The notes: a model not told the origin generated them from the sequence alone. DNA of 64,000 nt from Bog-532 sp963742865 (GCA_963742865.1 CAVUNW010000016.1:385590-449589); one strand, 5' to 3'. Counted from the stretch's first letter, positions 8,162-17,703 are shown. A program made the numbers and translations.

Positions 8162-9193
8162 GTGAGACTGCCCACCATGACACGCAGGAGCCGGCGCCAT
8201 GAGCGCGCAGACGGCCTGCCCCGGCACCGCTCACGCCGGCTGATCCTGGCCGGGGCGGCAGCCGCCAGCCTGGCCGCCGCGACGGCGGGAGCCGGCCCGG
8301 CCCTGGCCGCGCCGGTCAAGGCCGCGGGAACCGCGCGCATGGCGGTGCCGGGCAGCACGGCGCCGTACTGGACAACGATCACCCTGCACGGGCATCAGAT
8401 CAAGGTGCACCCGCACGGCCGCTTCGGCGTCGTGCACGAGACAGGCCGCCAGGGCGCCCGCCGGGCACCTCAGGCCGGCAGCAACCTGATCTACAACGGC
8501 GGCCCGGTGGCGCACGCCCCCACGGTGTACCTCGACTTCTGGGGCAGCCAGTGGAACTCAGACGGCAACGGCGTGAGCCAGTACATGCAGAGCTTCTTCG
8601 GCGGGCTCGGCGCTTCGGGTGACAACTGGTCGACGATCACCTCGCAGTATCCGGACAGCTCGGGCAGCGGGCCCGCGTTCGGCGGCACGGTGCTCGGCGG
8701 CACCTGGTTCGACAGCGGGGGCGCGGCCCCGTCCGCGGCCAGCCAGGGCCAGCTGGCCGCGGAGGCGGTCACCGCCGCCCAGCACTTCGGCGTCTCCGGC
8801 GACAACATCGACATCTTCGTGCTCAGCCCGAGCGGGACCCAACCGGACGGCTTCCCCAGCGCGGGCTTCTGCGCCTGGCACGACTACACGTCGTCCAGCT
8901 CGGGGAACGTGCCCTACACGAACATGCCGTATGTGCTGGACGCTGGTTCAAGCTGCGGCGCGAACTCCGTGCAGAGCCAGCTCGACGGGTTCTCGATCGT
9001 CGGCGGGCACGAGTACGCCGAGGCCATCACCGACCCGGAACCGGCCAGCGGCTGGCTTGACTCCTCCGGGAGCGAGATCGGCGACAAGTGCGCCTGGCAG
9101 AACCTCAGCTCACTGAACCTGTCGACCGGATCCTTCGCCGTGCAGCCGCTGTGGAGCAACCAGGACAACGGCTGCACCCTGTCCGCTCCCTGA
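8162..9193 (+). CDS. Secreted protein with HExxE motif, putative metallopeptidase-like
   Basis: A 343-residue exported protein. The GTG start at 8162 has AAAAGGAG seven bases upstream; the in-frame ATG at 8177 is too far. The N-terminus has SRRLILAG followed by an Ala-rich hydrophobic stretch, compatible with Tat export, ending near AAP. The mature part is rich in Ser, Gly and Trp and contains GGHEYAEAITDP (His at about 283) and then EIGDKCAW. This pairing recurs in secreted actinobacterial and proteobacterial proteins of unclear function. HExxE could bind a metal, but the third ligand is not obvious and activity is unproven. Confidence 0.7.
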   Translation: MRLPTMTRRSRRHERADGLPRHRSRRLILAGAAAASLAAATAGAGPALAAPVKAAGTARMAVPGSTAPYWTTITLHGHQIKVHPHGRFGVVHETGRQGARRAPQAGSNLIYNGGPVAHAPTVYLDFWGSQWNSDGNGVSQYMQSFFGGLGASGDNWSTITSQYPDSSGSGPAFGGTVLGGTWFDSGGAAPSAASQGQLAAEAVTAAQHFGVSGDNIDIFVLSPSGTQPDGFPSAGFCAWHDYTSSSSGNVPYTNMPYVLDAGSSCGANSVQSQLDGFSIVGGHEYAEAITDPEPASGWLDSSGSEIGDKCAWQNLSSLNLSTGSFAVQPLWSNQDNGCTLSAP

Positions 9194-9243
9194 CCGCTCC
9201 CTGCCGGATTGACCCGGACGCGCGGGTGACATCCGTGCGGTCA

Positions 9244-9290
9244 CGCTCGTGGCCCCGGTGGCCCGGCTCCCGCTGTCGGGGCCACGAGCG
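9244..9290. terminator. Bidirectional hairpin terminator
   Basis: CGCTCGTGGCCCCG and CGGGGCCACGAGCG form a perfect 14-bp stem with a 19-base loop between two convergent genes (stops at 9193 and 9319). There is no strong T tract, as is common in high-GC actinobacteria. Confidence 0.75.
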
Positions 9291-9318
9291 CCAGGGGAAA
9301 AGCACCAGGGAAAATCAG

Positions 9319-9690
9319 CTAGGCCAGGCCATAGCTGTTGACCTTCTCCGGGTAGATGCGGATAAAGGCCTCACCGAAACCCGGGCCGAGGTGCGCGCCG
9401 CCGGAGGGAATCGCCTCGGCGCGGCCCCGGATCTCGAGGAACCGCGGTGTCCATGGGTCGACCGACGCGAGATCGTCGACGACGATGGCCGCCCAGCCGT
9501 TGGCCTGTACGTCCCGGTACTTCTTGGTGTCCGCGACGTGCAGCCCGCCGACGTCGACCGTGCCGAGCCCGGCGTTGTAGCGGAACGACGTCGGCACCAC
9601 GTGCGGCTTGTGGTCAGCACCGGTGGTGGCGATCCGCCCCAGCGGCTGGCTGGCGAGGTACTCGATGTGTGAATCACTTAGCTCGCTCAT
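9319..9690 (-). CDS. PPOX-class F420-dependent oxidoreductase
   Basis: A 123-residue split beta-barrel protein (pyridoxamine-5-phosphate-oxidase fold) like small actinobacterial F420-binding reductases. Features include LASQPLGRIATTG, PHVVPTSFRYN, KYRDVQANGWAAIVVDD and FLEIRGRAEAI. Start 9690 (MSELSDSH) is where the family begins. Such enzymes use reduced F420 or flavin on unknown small molecules. Confidence 0.8.
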   Translation of the reverse strand: MSELSDSHIEYLASQPLGRIATTGADHKPHVVPTSFRYNAGLGTVDVGGLHVADTKKYRDVQANGWAAIVVDDLASVDPWTPRFLEIRGRAEAIPSGGAHLGPGFGEAFIRIYPEKVNSYGLA

Positions 9691-9730
9691 GCACCAAGTA
9701 AAGATCCTTAAGCGCACTTCAGGTCAAGCC

Positions 9731-9769
9731 GGTCTGGCTGGCCGGTCTGGCTGGCCGGTCTGGCTGGCC
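9731..9769. repeat. Three tandem copies of a 13-bp unit
   Basis: GGTCTGGCTGGCC is repeated three times exactly between the F420-type gene and the VOC gene. Other 13-bp intergenic arrays occur at 58955-59117 and 61731-61865. Confidence 0.8.
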
Positions 9770-9780
9770 GGTGCCGCTGA

Positions 9781-10131
9781 TCAGGATGCGGGGACGGCGC
9801 AGACGCAGAATTCATTGCCCTCGGGGTCGGTCATGACCACGTAGTCGTCGCCGGGTTCGCGGTGGTGGCGCACGGTCCGGGCGCCGAGCCGGGTGAGCCG
9901 CTCGACCTCGGCGGCCTGGTCATCGGTGTACAGGTCAAGGTGCATCTGATCGCGCGCGCTGACCGGGCTGAGCGCCCGCTGCAGGGACACGCTGACGTGC
10001 TCGCCGCGCAGGACGCGGAAGTCGCCGTCGTCGTCGCCGACGGGAACCAGGTGCAGCGCCTGGGACCAGAAGCGGGTCATCAGGTCCAGGTCCGCGCAGT
10101 TGATCACCGTGCTGCCCAGCCGGATAGCCAT
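9781..10131 (-). CDS. VOC superfamily (glyoxalase/bleomycin-resistance fold) protein
   Basis: A 116-residue protein with the two beta-alpha-beta-beta-beta modules of the VOC superfamily: TVINCADLDLMTRFWSQALH at the start and a C-terminal YVVMTDPEGNEFCVC, the usual metal-ligand Glu region. Reaction unknown; annotated family members range from lyases to drug-binding proteins. Confidence 0.85.
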   Translation of the reverse strand: MAIRLGSTVINCADLDLMTRFWSQALHLVPVGDDDGDFRVLRGEHVSVSLQRALSPVSARDQMHLDLYTDDQAAEVERLTRLGARTVRHHREPGDDYVVMTDPEGNEFCVCAVPAS

Positions 10132-10510
10132 CCCGGGTCAGGCGGGGGGGCGTGGAGCGCGGCGGGCCGCTGCGTCGATCCTGCTGGACAAGTGAAGAGT
10201 CATCACCGCCACGCTAGAGGAGATGCCGCCAGACGCCACGCCTGGTCCCGGGCCTCGATGGCCGAGCGCAGCGGCTGAGCAGTTGACGATCGGGCGGATC
10301 TGGCGCAGTTCGACCTCAAGCCGCACTTAACCGGCACCTCAGCTGTCGTCCGATCCGCTGTCGTGGAGAAGGTCGTGGACGTGGGCTATACCACACCCCC
10401 GAGCGGCGTGCCGTGCGTAAGAATCCGCATCCACGCGACCGCCCCACCGGCGCCGATGACCCGCACCCCCGAGCGCCGCACCACGCCACGTCCCATGCAC
10501 ACCACCTCGC

Positions 10511-10840
<330 letters not shown>

Positions 10841-10841
10841 C

Positions 10842-10909
10842 TAGCTGGCGGTCGACGGCAGCGTTCCCGTGGTCGTATTCTTCCCGGGTGTCGTCCTTGC
10901 GGCCGGGCA
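10842..10909 (-). pseudogene. Possible truncated gene start abutting the poly-A tract
   Basis: Leftward from an ATG at 10909, preceded by GAAGGG at a good distance, the frame reads MPGRKDDTREEYDHGNAAVD and then runs into the poly-A tract. It may be the beginning of a real gene cut by a faulty join. Family not recognised. Confidence 0.3.
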
Positions 10910-11064
10910 TGCCGGGTCCCTTCGTGCGGCTGGCTGCTGAGCGGAGCTTGAGCCAAGCTAGCAGGTCAGGACGGGGTGAGCGGCGGCCGGGCACACAGCC
11001 GCGTCCGGCCCGGGAAGGGTTACCGCAGCCCCGTGGTGACGGCCAGCGGTCAAGGGAGGCGTTT

Positions 11065-11463
11065 ATGTCCGCGGGGAACGAGGACGTGGTCCGGGAGGCG
11101 TACACGGCCTACGGCCAGGGTGATGTGGACCGGATGCTCACGTTCGTCGATCCGGAGCTCGAATGGACCTATCTCGATCCCAGCCAGGAGAATCCCGAGC
11201 CCCAGACCTGCCACGGCCGTGAGCAGCTCGCCTGGGCGCTGGGACGCCCGCGCCGGCAGGGACTGACGCCCCAGATCGAGGAGATCACGGCGCGCGGCGA
11301 CCGGGTACTGGTGGTGATCCGCACGCCCGGTCTGGACCAGGTCCGCGCCCGGCAGGCCGGGGACCGCACCTGGATGGTCCTGACCCTGCGGGAGGGCCGG
11401 ATCACCGCCATGCGCGCCTGCCGGGACGACGGCGAGGCCCGCCAGGTCGCCGGCCTGAGCTGA
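11065..11463 (+). CDS. SnoaL-like / NTF2-fold protein
   Basis: A 132-residue single-domain protein of the nuclear-transport-factor-2 fold: NEDVVREAYTAYGQGDVDRM, DPELEWTY, GREQLAWAL, then beta-strands with a conserved VLTLREGRITAMRAC. The fold covers ketosteroid-isomerase-like and SnoaL cyclases as well as proteins of unknown role. AAGGGAGG six bases before the ATG supports the start. Confidence 0.8.
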   Translation: MSAGNEDVVREAYTAYGQGDVDRMLTFVDPELEWTYLDPSQENPEPQTCHGREQLAWALGRPRRQGLTPQIEEITARGDRVLVVIRTPGLDQVRARQAGDRTWMVLTLREGRITAMRACRDDGEARQVAGLS

Positions 11464-11498
11464 GTGTGGTCGTCACAGGGCCGTGGTTTGTCCCGGTA

Positions 11499-13129
11499 TC
11501 ACGGCGGCCGCGGCTTGGTTTGGCTGGGCAGCGGGCTGTCGAGGGTGGGCCAGCCGTTGGGGTGGGTGAAGTGCAGGGTGGCGTTGGGGTTGCCGGTGAC
11601 TTTCCAGCCGAGCAGGTGGATGTGGATGTGGTGGTGCACGAAGCAAAACAGCGCGGTGTCGTTGAGGCTGGTGGTCCCGCCGTCTTTCCAGGGGGTCAGG
11701 TGGTGGGCGGTGGACCAGACCGCGGGCATGCCGCAGCCGGTGAACCTGCAGCCCTGGTCTCGGGCTTCCAGGGCGCGGCGGAGGGCGGGGGTCTCGGTGC
11801 GGTAGCGGCGGCCGACGTCCAGCGGGATGCCGTCGCGCCAGCGGATGACCGATAGGTCGGCGCGGCAGGCCAGCGCGAGGACCTGCCGGGCGGTGAGCAG
11901 GGCGCCGTACCCGGTGCAGGCCGGCGGCGGGCCGGGCAGGGCCGGGGCGCCCGCGGGTGCGTCACCGGGGCCGCCCGTGGCGGGCGTGTCACCCGGGGGG
12001 CCGGCCTGACCGGTACTCGTTCCGGGCGCGGTCGCTGCCGGCGGGTCGCCTGGTGCTGAGGTCCCGGTGGTGGCGGGAGCGCCGGCCAGGGTGTGCTCGT
12101 CGACCAGGATGCTCAGGTGGGCCGCGGCGCCATGCCGGGTCCCGGCGGCGCCGGAGTCCAGGGCGGCCTGGCAGGCCGCGGTCAGGCCGTCCATCCGGCG
12201 CTGCGCCGCGGTCCGGGTGTCCTCGGTGCCGAGCGGCGGCCCGAACGCGTGCACCGCGGTCTTGATGATCTCCGCGGACAGGGTATCGCCGCACGCGCCG
12301 GTCAGGGTGCCGCTGTCATCGAGGGTGAAACCGAACGACAGGTGCCGCCGCTCGAACCGTTTCCGCTCCCGCTCCTCGACCCCGCCGGGGTCCGCGCGGT
12401 AGAGCAGCTCCTCACCCAGGCGGCGCAGCTGGCCCGGGTCCAGCGCCGGCGGCGCCCACCAGGGACTGCCAGGCTGACTGGCGGCCCCGTCCGCACCGGT
12501 GCTGTCTGGCTGGCCGCCGTCCGGGCCGGTACCGTCCGGGGCCGACTCCGGGCCGTCCGGGGCCGGTCCGGGCCGTCCGGTCCGTCCGTCTGGCCGCCGT
12601 CTGTCTGGCCGCCGCCGCCCGGCTGGGCGTCTGGGTCCGGCTGGCCGCCGTCCGCTCCGGCGTCTGCGTCCGGCTGGGCGCCTGGGCCCGCCGGGTCCGG
12701 GGCGGGTTTGCGGGCGAACGCCAGCATCTGCTCCTCGGCGATCTGCGCCATCCCCGCGTCCGGGATCTGCGCGGCGCTGCGGCAGATCACGTGCGCGGCG
12801 TCGAAGGAGATCTCCCCGGCCATGAGGGCCTTTTCGGTGGCCGCCAGGGACCGCAGCGCCCGGCCGGTGGCGACCAGTTCCCCGGCCCGCCCGGCGGCCC
12901 GGCCGCAGCCGTGCCGCAAGAACGCGGCCGTGGAGGAATACCCGGCCTCCGATGCGCCGTCCACCGCATCGACCGCGGCGGCCAGCCGGGCCAGCTGCCC
13001 CTGGGCCCGGTCGATGAACCCGGCCAGGTCACGCACCTGGCCCAGCAGCGACACCGCATCCGCGCCGGGGCCGAGGGCGGCCAGGCCGGCCAGCACCTCC
13101 TCCCGCGCGGTCACTCCAGGGGAACACAT
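11499..13129 (-). pseudogene. DUF222/HNH endonuclease (13E12-like), frame broken
   Basis: The N-terminal DUF222 part (start 13129; GELVATGRALRSLAATEKAL, ISFDAAHVICRSA) is open to about 12580. The C-terminal half, with LRRLGEELLYRADPGG and the HNH core CRFTGCGMPAVWSTAHHLTP, is in another frame ending at 11499. The shift of one base falls in a Gly/Pro/Asp-rich low-complexity linker (about 12500-12720). HNH proteins of this type are repeated in many actinobacterial genomes; their role is unsettled. A second, intact-looking copy starts near 62 kb. Confidence 0.8.
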
Positions 13130-13239
13130 AACCGAATCATCCCATGAGGCACCGACATTTTCGGATATGTGATCGAATGCTATTCAGCCCACGGCGGATC
13201 GAGGGCTCCGGGAACGTTCCTCTCGTCACGACCCAGACG

Positions 13240-13486
13240 TCACGACGCCGGGGTGAGGGCGGCCACGGAGAACCCGGTCACGACGTCGACGTACCGGGCC
13301 AGCGCGCCGGAGGGCTCGCGGGGTCACCTCGGTGAAGACGGCACGGGCGACGTCCCCCAGGTCGGTCACGTCGAGGCCGGCGTCCGTCAGCCGGGCGGCA
13401 AATCCGGCCGCGCGCAGCGCGGCCGGGGCGCCGTCCTGGCCCGCGTGGTGCGACCCGGCGCTGGTGGCCGCGCCGATCACGGTCAC
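13240..13486 (-). pseudogene. Arginase-family remnant (middle deleted)
   Basis: From a GTG at 13486 the frame reads VTVIGAATSAGSHHAGQDGA then PAALRAAGF...DVTDLGDVA, the start of arginase/ureohydrolase proteins. The manganese-binding core is absent. In a second frame the sequence ends ALARYVDVVTGFSVAAL and stops at 13240, resembling an arginase C-terminus. It lies just downstream of the Dabb gene. Confidence 0.6.
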
Positions 13487-13524
13487 GCCCGGCGCCGCGG
13501 CGGCCGGGCCGGGCGGGCCAGCGG

Positions 13525-13815
13525 TCAGGACGGCACCGCGAACTGCACGCGGGCGATCTGTTCTGCCATCGGCCGGAGCCGGTCGCGCAGTTCGTTGTGC
13601 CGCGTGTCCTGGTCGTAGGCCACGTATGCGCCCGCGTCGGTGAAGTCGGCGACGATCGCGAAGCTCCAGTTGCCCTCGCGGAGGCTGAGATCGTCGCCGA
13701 GCGTGTAGCTCACCGTGCCCGGGCATCCCAGGCTGAGGAAACCTTGCTGAATCTCCTTGACCTCGGCAGCATCGTGAGCCGCCTTCAGCCGCACCAGAAC
13801 GACGTTACGGATCAT
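13525..13815 (-). CDS. Dabb-family (stress-responsive A/B barrel) protein
   Basis: A 96-residue ferredoxin-like dimeric barrel: MIRNVVLVRLKAAHDAAEV, LSLREGNWSFAIVADF and a C-terminal RDRLRPMAEQIARVQF. The family includes olivetolic-acid-cyclase-like and stress proteins; no specific reaction can be assigned. Confidence 0.8.
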   Translation of the reverse strand: MIRNVVLVRLKAAHDAAEVKEIQQGFLSLGCPGTVSYTLGDDLSLREGNWSFAIVADFTDAGAYVAYDQDTRHNELRDRLRPMAEQIARVQFAVPS

Positions 13816-13867
13816 GTCCTGATCATAGGGAGCCTGGTCGCACCGCCAGGCGGGTTACGCTCGGCGG

Positions 13868-14926
13868 GTGGACCGCGAGCGCGTGCGCAGGGCCTTCGAG
13901 AACCCCACCGAGTTCACGACCTCACCGCTGTACCGCGCGCTGAGCCGGACCGTCGCGGCCAGCGATCGGCTGCTCGATCTGGCCTCGCGTGGCCGCCCGG
14001 GCCAGTACCCCACGTTCCTGTTCTTCGGCGCGGTCCATCTGCTGCTGCGGCGCGGGGCCGAGCACCCGCTCGCGCGGTACTACCCCTCGGTGACGGGCAC
14101 CCGCGTGCTGCCTCCGGGGGAAGCGGGGCCCGCGCTGGTCTCGTTCGGGACGGAATTCGCGACCGAACTCGCGGAGATCATCGGTACCCGGCTGGTGCAG
14201 ACCAGCCACGTCCAGCGCGCGCTGGCGCTGCGGCTGGGCCTGAGCATGATCGCACCGGCCGTCACCGGGCCCGTGCACCTGATCGAGGTGGGCCCGGGCG
14301 CGGGCCTGAACCTGCGGTTCGACCGGTACGGGTACCGGATCGGCGGCCGCCGGTACGGGAACCCCGCGTCACCGGTCCAGCTGTCCGCCGAACGGCACGG
14401 GACCGGCCCGCTGCCGGACCTGGACGTGCTTCCCCGCATCACGAGCGTGCAGGGGGTCGATCTTCACCCGGTGGACACGCACGATCCCGCCGAACGGGAC
14501 TGGCTGGAAGCACTCGTGTGGCCGGAGAATCACGCCCAGCGCGCCTTGCTGACCAGCGCCCTGACGGTGGTGGGAGCCGATCCGCCGCATATCCGCACGG
14601 GCGACGCCATCGACATGCTGCCGCCGATGGGCCGGGAACTGCCTGCCGGGTCGGCGCGGGTGGTGTTCCACATCGCGACCCGGTTGCACGTTCCGGGGGC
14701 CCGGCGCGGCGCCTTCGACGCGGCGATCAGGTCGCTGAACGACACCGGCCCGCTGTGGTGGCTGGCGGCCGAGGAGGCCCCGGAACCGGACCCTCGGCCG
14801 CAGCCCGCCCGGCACGGCGTCGCGCTGGTACTGCGCACCCCGGACGGCCGGGCCGAGAACCTGGCCGTCGTCGATGGCCACCTGCGCTGGATCGAGACTC
14901 TGCGCGAGCCCCTGCGCGGCGGTTAG
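13868..14926 (+). CDS. DUF2332 family protein
   Basis: A 352-residue protein matching DUF2332 in length and layout: an N-terminal SPLYRALSRTVAASDRLLDL, a glycine-rich VHLIEVGPGAGLNLRFDRYG near residue 138 that resembles a SAM-type motif I, and GPLWWLAAEE near 300. Start GTG at 13868. Function unknown; a methyltransferase-like fold is possible. It converges on the TetR gene with a two-base gap. Confidence 0.8.
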   Translation: MDRERVRRAFENPTEFTTSPLYRALSRTVAASDRLLDLASRGRPGQYPTFLFFGAVHLLLRRGAEHPLARYYPSVTGTRVLPPGEAGPALVSFGTEFATELAEIIGTRLVQTSHVQRALALRLGLSMIAPAVTGPVHLIEVGPGAGLNLRFDRYGYRIGGRRYGNPASPVQLSAERHGTGPLPDLDVLPRITSVQGVDLHPVDTHDPAERDWLEALVWPENHAQRALLTSALTVVGADPPHIRTGDAIDMLPPMGRELPAGSARVVFHIATRLHVPGARRGAFDAAIRSLNDTGPLWWLAAEEAPEPDPRPQPARHGVALVLRTPDGRAENLAVVDGHLRWIETLREPLRGG

Positions 14927-14928
14927 GG

Positions 14929-15570
14929 TCAGCGGCCGGGCAGGCGGGTCAGTTCCGCTTCGAGGTCGGCGCGGGTCAGGCCGGTGCCGGGCAGGTCCTT
15001 CGCCGATTCCGGCGACAGGCCGGCGACGTAGATCCGGGCTGCCCGCCGCGCGGTCCGCTCCCAGTCCGGGGCGTACGGCAGCGGCTGCGCGAGCAGCGCG
15101 CCCATGATGATGATGTCGCCGCTGGTGATTTGCGGTCCCACGGTGCCCTCGGCGCGGCCCCGGGCCAGCACGCGGTCGATCGCCTGGCTGATCGCCTCGC
15201 GCAGGGCGACGGTGCCCGGGTCCAGGGTCACCGGGCCACCGTGCAGGGGCAGGATCAGCTCATCGCGCCGCCGGATCACCTCATCCAGGAACGCGTGCAG
15301 GGACGTGAGCGCGGGGTCGGGACGCATCGCGGCCTGTCGCGCGGCGAACAGGACGATCTCATACGACTGCGTGGTCAGCGCCGCGAGCAGGGCCTCCCGG
15401 GTGGGGTAATGCCGGTAGAGCGTGCCGACGCCGACGCCGGCCCCGGCGGCCACCGTCGCCATCGGGACCTTCTCGCCGTCGCGCTTGACCGCGACGGTCG
15501 CCGCGGCCAGCAGCCGGTCCCGGTTGGCCGCGGCGTCACTGCGCAGCGCCCGGTGGCGCGTCGTCGTCAT
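14929..15570 (-). CDS. TetR/AcrR family transcriptional regulator
   Basis: A 213-residue regulator: HTH in residues 15-60 (KVPMATVAAGAGVGVGTLYR), then a helical domain with FLDEVIRRRDEL and a QAIDRVLARGRAEG segment, like the SbtR-type C-terminal domain. No clear operator is visible. A GNAT gene lies 19 bp upstream in the same direction, so the two may form one unit. Confidence 0.88.
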   Translation of the reverse strand: MTTTRHRALRSDAAANRDRLLAAATVAVKRDGEKVPMATVAAGAGVGVGTLYRHYPTREALLAALTTQSYEIVLFAARQAAMRPDPALTSLHAFLDEVIRRRDELILPLHGGPVTLDPGTVALREAISQAIDRVLARGRAEGTVGPQITSGDIIIMGALLAQPLPYAPDWERTARRAARIYVAGLSPESAKDLPGTGLTRADLEAELTRLPGR

Positions 15571-15589
15571 CGCGGCCGGCTCCCGGGCA

Positions 15590-16054
15590 TCATCCCATCG
15601 TAGGCGCCGCCAGGTTCTTGCCGAAGTGCATGCTGTGCGGGGAGCAGGCGTAGTACCCGTATGCGGGGATCTCGGTGTAGCCGGAGGAGCGGTAGAGGGC
15701 GACGGCCTCGGGCTGCTGGCTGCCGGTCTCCAGGATCACCCGGCGGTGACCCGCGGCGCGTGCCGTGCGCTCAAGCTCGGCGAGCAGGCACCGGGCCAGC
15801 CCGCGGCCGCGCGCCGCCGGCGTGACGTACATTCGCTTGATCTCGGCGTCGGGGCCGTGCGCCCGCCAGCCGCCGCACACCACGGCCGTGCCGTGGCCGT
15901 AACCGACCAGGAAGAGGCCGGACGGCGGGGTGAAATCGGCCCGCTCGACGGGGCTGCGGTCTTCCCCGCCGTAGCGAACCACGTACTCCTGCTGAACCTC
16001 GCCGATCAGCCGGGCCGCATCCGGATGGTCGTAGGGCACCGCTTCGATTCGCAC
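15590..16054 (-). CDS. GNAT family N-acetyltransferase
   Basis: A 154-residue acetyltransferase. The acetyl-CoA loop is IKRMYVTPAARGRGLARCLL at about residues 72-91 (R-G-R-G-L), followed by VILETGSQQPEAVALYRSSG and a C-terminal SMHFGKNL. The GTG start at 16054 is chosen because upstream frame has no family homology and GAGG/GGAAG precedes it. Substrate unknown. Confidence 0.85.
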   Translation of the reverse strand: MRIEAVPYDHPDAARLIGEVQQEYVVRYGGEDRSPVERADFTPPSGLFLVGYGHGTAVVCGGWRAHGPDAEIKRMYVTPAARGRGLARCLLAELERTARAAGHRRVILETGSQQPEAVALYRSSGYTEIPAYGYYACSPHSMHFGKNLAAPTMG

Positions 16055-16217
16055 GCTTCCATCCTCGGGCACATCTGCCGCACAAAATCCGACACAAAGC
16101 ACCTCGACGGTCCCAGCACGCGGGCGTAGCGTCCGGCTGAGTCTGTTCGACAACGTTGTCGGGAGTGCCGGTCGCGCAGGCCCCGCGCGGCTAGGACGGC
16201 AGCTCAATAAGGCGAGC

Positions 16218-16235
16218 CCGGCCCCGGCGGGCCGG
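16218..16235. terminator. Small GC hairpin
   Basis: CCGGCCC-CGGC-GGGCCGG, 14 bases past the stop of the small leftward gene at 16249, and a plausible factor-independent terminator. Confidence 0.4.
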
Positions 16236-16248
16236 TCGCGATGGGCGG

Positions 16249-16422
16249 CTACTTGCCGGAGTCGTCACCGAGCTTCTCGGGGTGGGCGCGGCGGTAGTGC
16301 TCGGTCAGGGCGGCACTGGCCTGGCCGGGACGGTGGGCCACCGTGCGGCGGCAGATCTGGCAACGGGTAACCGGTAGCTGGGTGACGGTTACGGGATAGC
16401 GGGGAGAACCTGAGCTGCTCAT
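16249..16422 (-). CDS. Small zinc-finger-like protein (57 aa)
   Basis: Leftward ATG at 16422 gives 57 residues with CQICRRTVAHRPGQ followed by LTEHYRRAH, a Cys-x2-Cys ... His-x4-His pattern that could bind one zinc, like a miniature C2H2 finger. The ribosome site is weak (GGACCGGG close to the ATG). No relative recognised. It lies upstream of the GNAT gene in the same orientation. Confidence 0.5.
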   Translation of the reverse strand: MSSSGSPRYPVTVTQLPVTRCQICRRTVAHRPGQASAALTEHYRRAHPEKLGDDSGK

Positions 16423-16450
16423 CCCGGTCCATTCTGCCAGAGGACGGGGC

Positions 16451-17419
16451 TCAGCGCCCGAGCCGGGCCCGGGCCATCGCGGGGACGGCGGCGCGCCCGG
16501 TGAGCGGCCGGAACCGGTCGGAGGCGGCGCGCAGCGCCTCGTACTCGCCGTCGGTCAGGTCGATGCCGGCCGCCGCAACGTTGCTCTCCAGCTGCTCGAT
16601 GCTGGAGGCCCCGGGGATGGCGGTCACGGCCGGATGCCGGATCACCCAGGCCAGCGCGATCTGCGCCGGGGTAGCCCCGTGCGCGTCCGCGACCTCGCGC
16701 AGCACCCCGATCAGGTCGCTGGCGCGGTCCAGGTTCTCGGGCAGGAACAGCGGATTGCCGGCCCGGACCCGGTTGGTGGGCCGGCTGGTCCGGTCGTAGC
16801 GCCCGGACAGCAGGCCCTGCGCCAGCGGGCTGTACGCGATCACCACCCGGCCGCGGGTGGCCGCGTACGGCAGCAGTTCGTCCTCGGGGCGGCGGTCAGC
16901 CAGGCTGTACCGGACCTGATTGCTCAGCACGCGGCGGCCCAGTGCCTCCTCGGCGGCCTGCCAGCGCTGCAGCGAATAGTTGCTGACACCCACCTCACCG
17001 ACCAGCCCGACGTTCTGCAGCGCGCTCATCCCGCGCATGATCATCCCGTCGCGGAACAGCGGATTCGGCTGGTGCACCTGATAGAGGTCGATCCGGCGGG
17101 TGTTCAGCCGGTTCGCGCTGGCCACCGCGCGCTGCTCCACCACCGGCGCCACCGGGACCAGCGGGAAAAGCTTGGTCGCGAGGAAGACCGACGCCCGGCG
17201 CTCGCCGAGGGCCTCGCCGAGAATCCGCTCGCTGCGCCCGAAACCGTAGATCTCGGCGGTGTCGAACAACGTGACGCCCAGGTCGATCGCGCGGCCGACG
17301 ATCTCTTTGGCCTGGGCGATGTACTCCTCGCCATATCCCCATTCCCGGGCACCGAACTGCCAGGTGCCCAGGCCGATCTTCGAGATCTTCGGGGTCGTGT
17401 CAATGTCCAGGAACCGCAT
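16451..17419 (-). CDS. Aldo/keto reductase
   Basis: A 322-residue NADPH-dependent oxidoreductase of the AKR TIM-barrel family. The catalytic tetrad is visible: Asp and Tyr in LFDTAEIYGFGRS (about 50-62), Lys in FLATKLFPL, His in LYQVHQPNP. The C-terminal cofactor motif is TAIPGASSIEQLESN. It reduces aldehydes or ketones; substrate unknown. Preceded in the same direction by the 77-residue ORF at 17470-17703. Confidence 0.9.
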   Translation of the reverse strand: MRFLDIDTTPKISKIGLGTWQFGAREWGYGEEYIAQAKEIVGRAIDLGVTLFDTAEIYGFGRSERILGEALGERRASVFLATKLFPLVPVAPVVEQRAVASANRLNTRRIDLYQVHQPNPLFRDGMIMRGMSALQNVGLVGEVGVSNYSLQRWQAAEEALGRRVLSNQVRYSLADRRPEDELLPYAATRGRVVIAYSPLAQGLLSGRYDRTSRPTNRVRAGNPLFLPENLDRASDLIGVLREVADAHGATPAQIALAWVIRHPAVTAIPGASSIEQLESNVAAAGIDLTDGEYEALRAASDRFRPLTGRAAVPAMARARLGR

Positions 17420-17469
17420 GCCCGTCAGCTTCTTCCCTGTCGGCGTCTCTAGCCATAATCCCCCTCGCG

Positions 17470-17703
17470 TCAGCTTTCGCCGTCACCGGCCGGCTCGCGG
17501 GCGGTCTGGGCCAGCGCCGCCTGCACGGCCGTCACCGCCGCGTCGATGGCCGCCCGCGCGGTCACCGCACTGGTGTGGGCGCGATCGATTTCACCGAGAC
17601 CGATGCAGTCGAAGGCCACGCGCGCGTCATGAATGGCCGCCTCCAGCTCGCGGGTGGCCTCCGTCAGCATCGGGCTGCCGCCCTCGATGTCCGGAATCAT
17701 CAT
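17470..17703 (-). CDS. Small helical hypothetical protein (77 aa)
   Basis: An acidic, alanine-rich helical protein (LTEATRELEAAIHDARVAFD) with no recognised family. GGGAGG six bases before the ATG at 17703 supports translation. It precedes the aldo/keto reductase by 50 bp. Confidence 0.55.
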   Translation of the reverse strand: MMIPDIEGGSPMLTEATRELEAAIHDARVAFDCIGLGEIDRAHTSAVTARAAIDAAVTAVQAALAQTAREPAGDGES

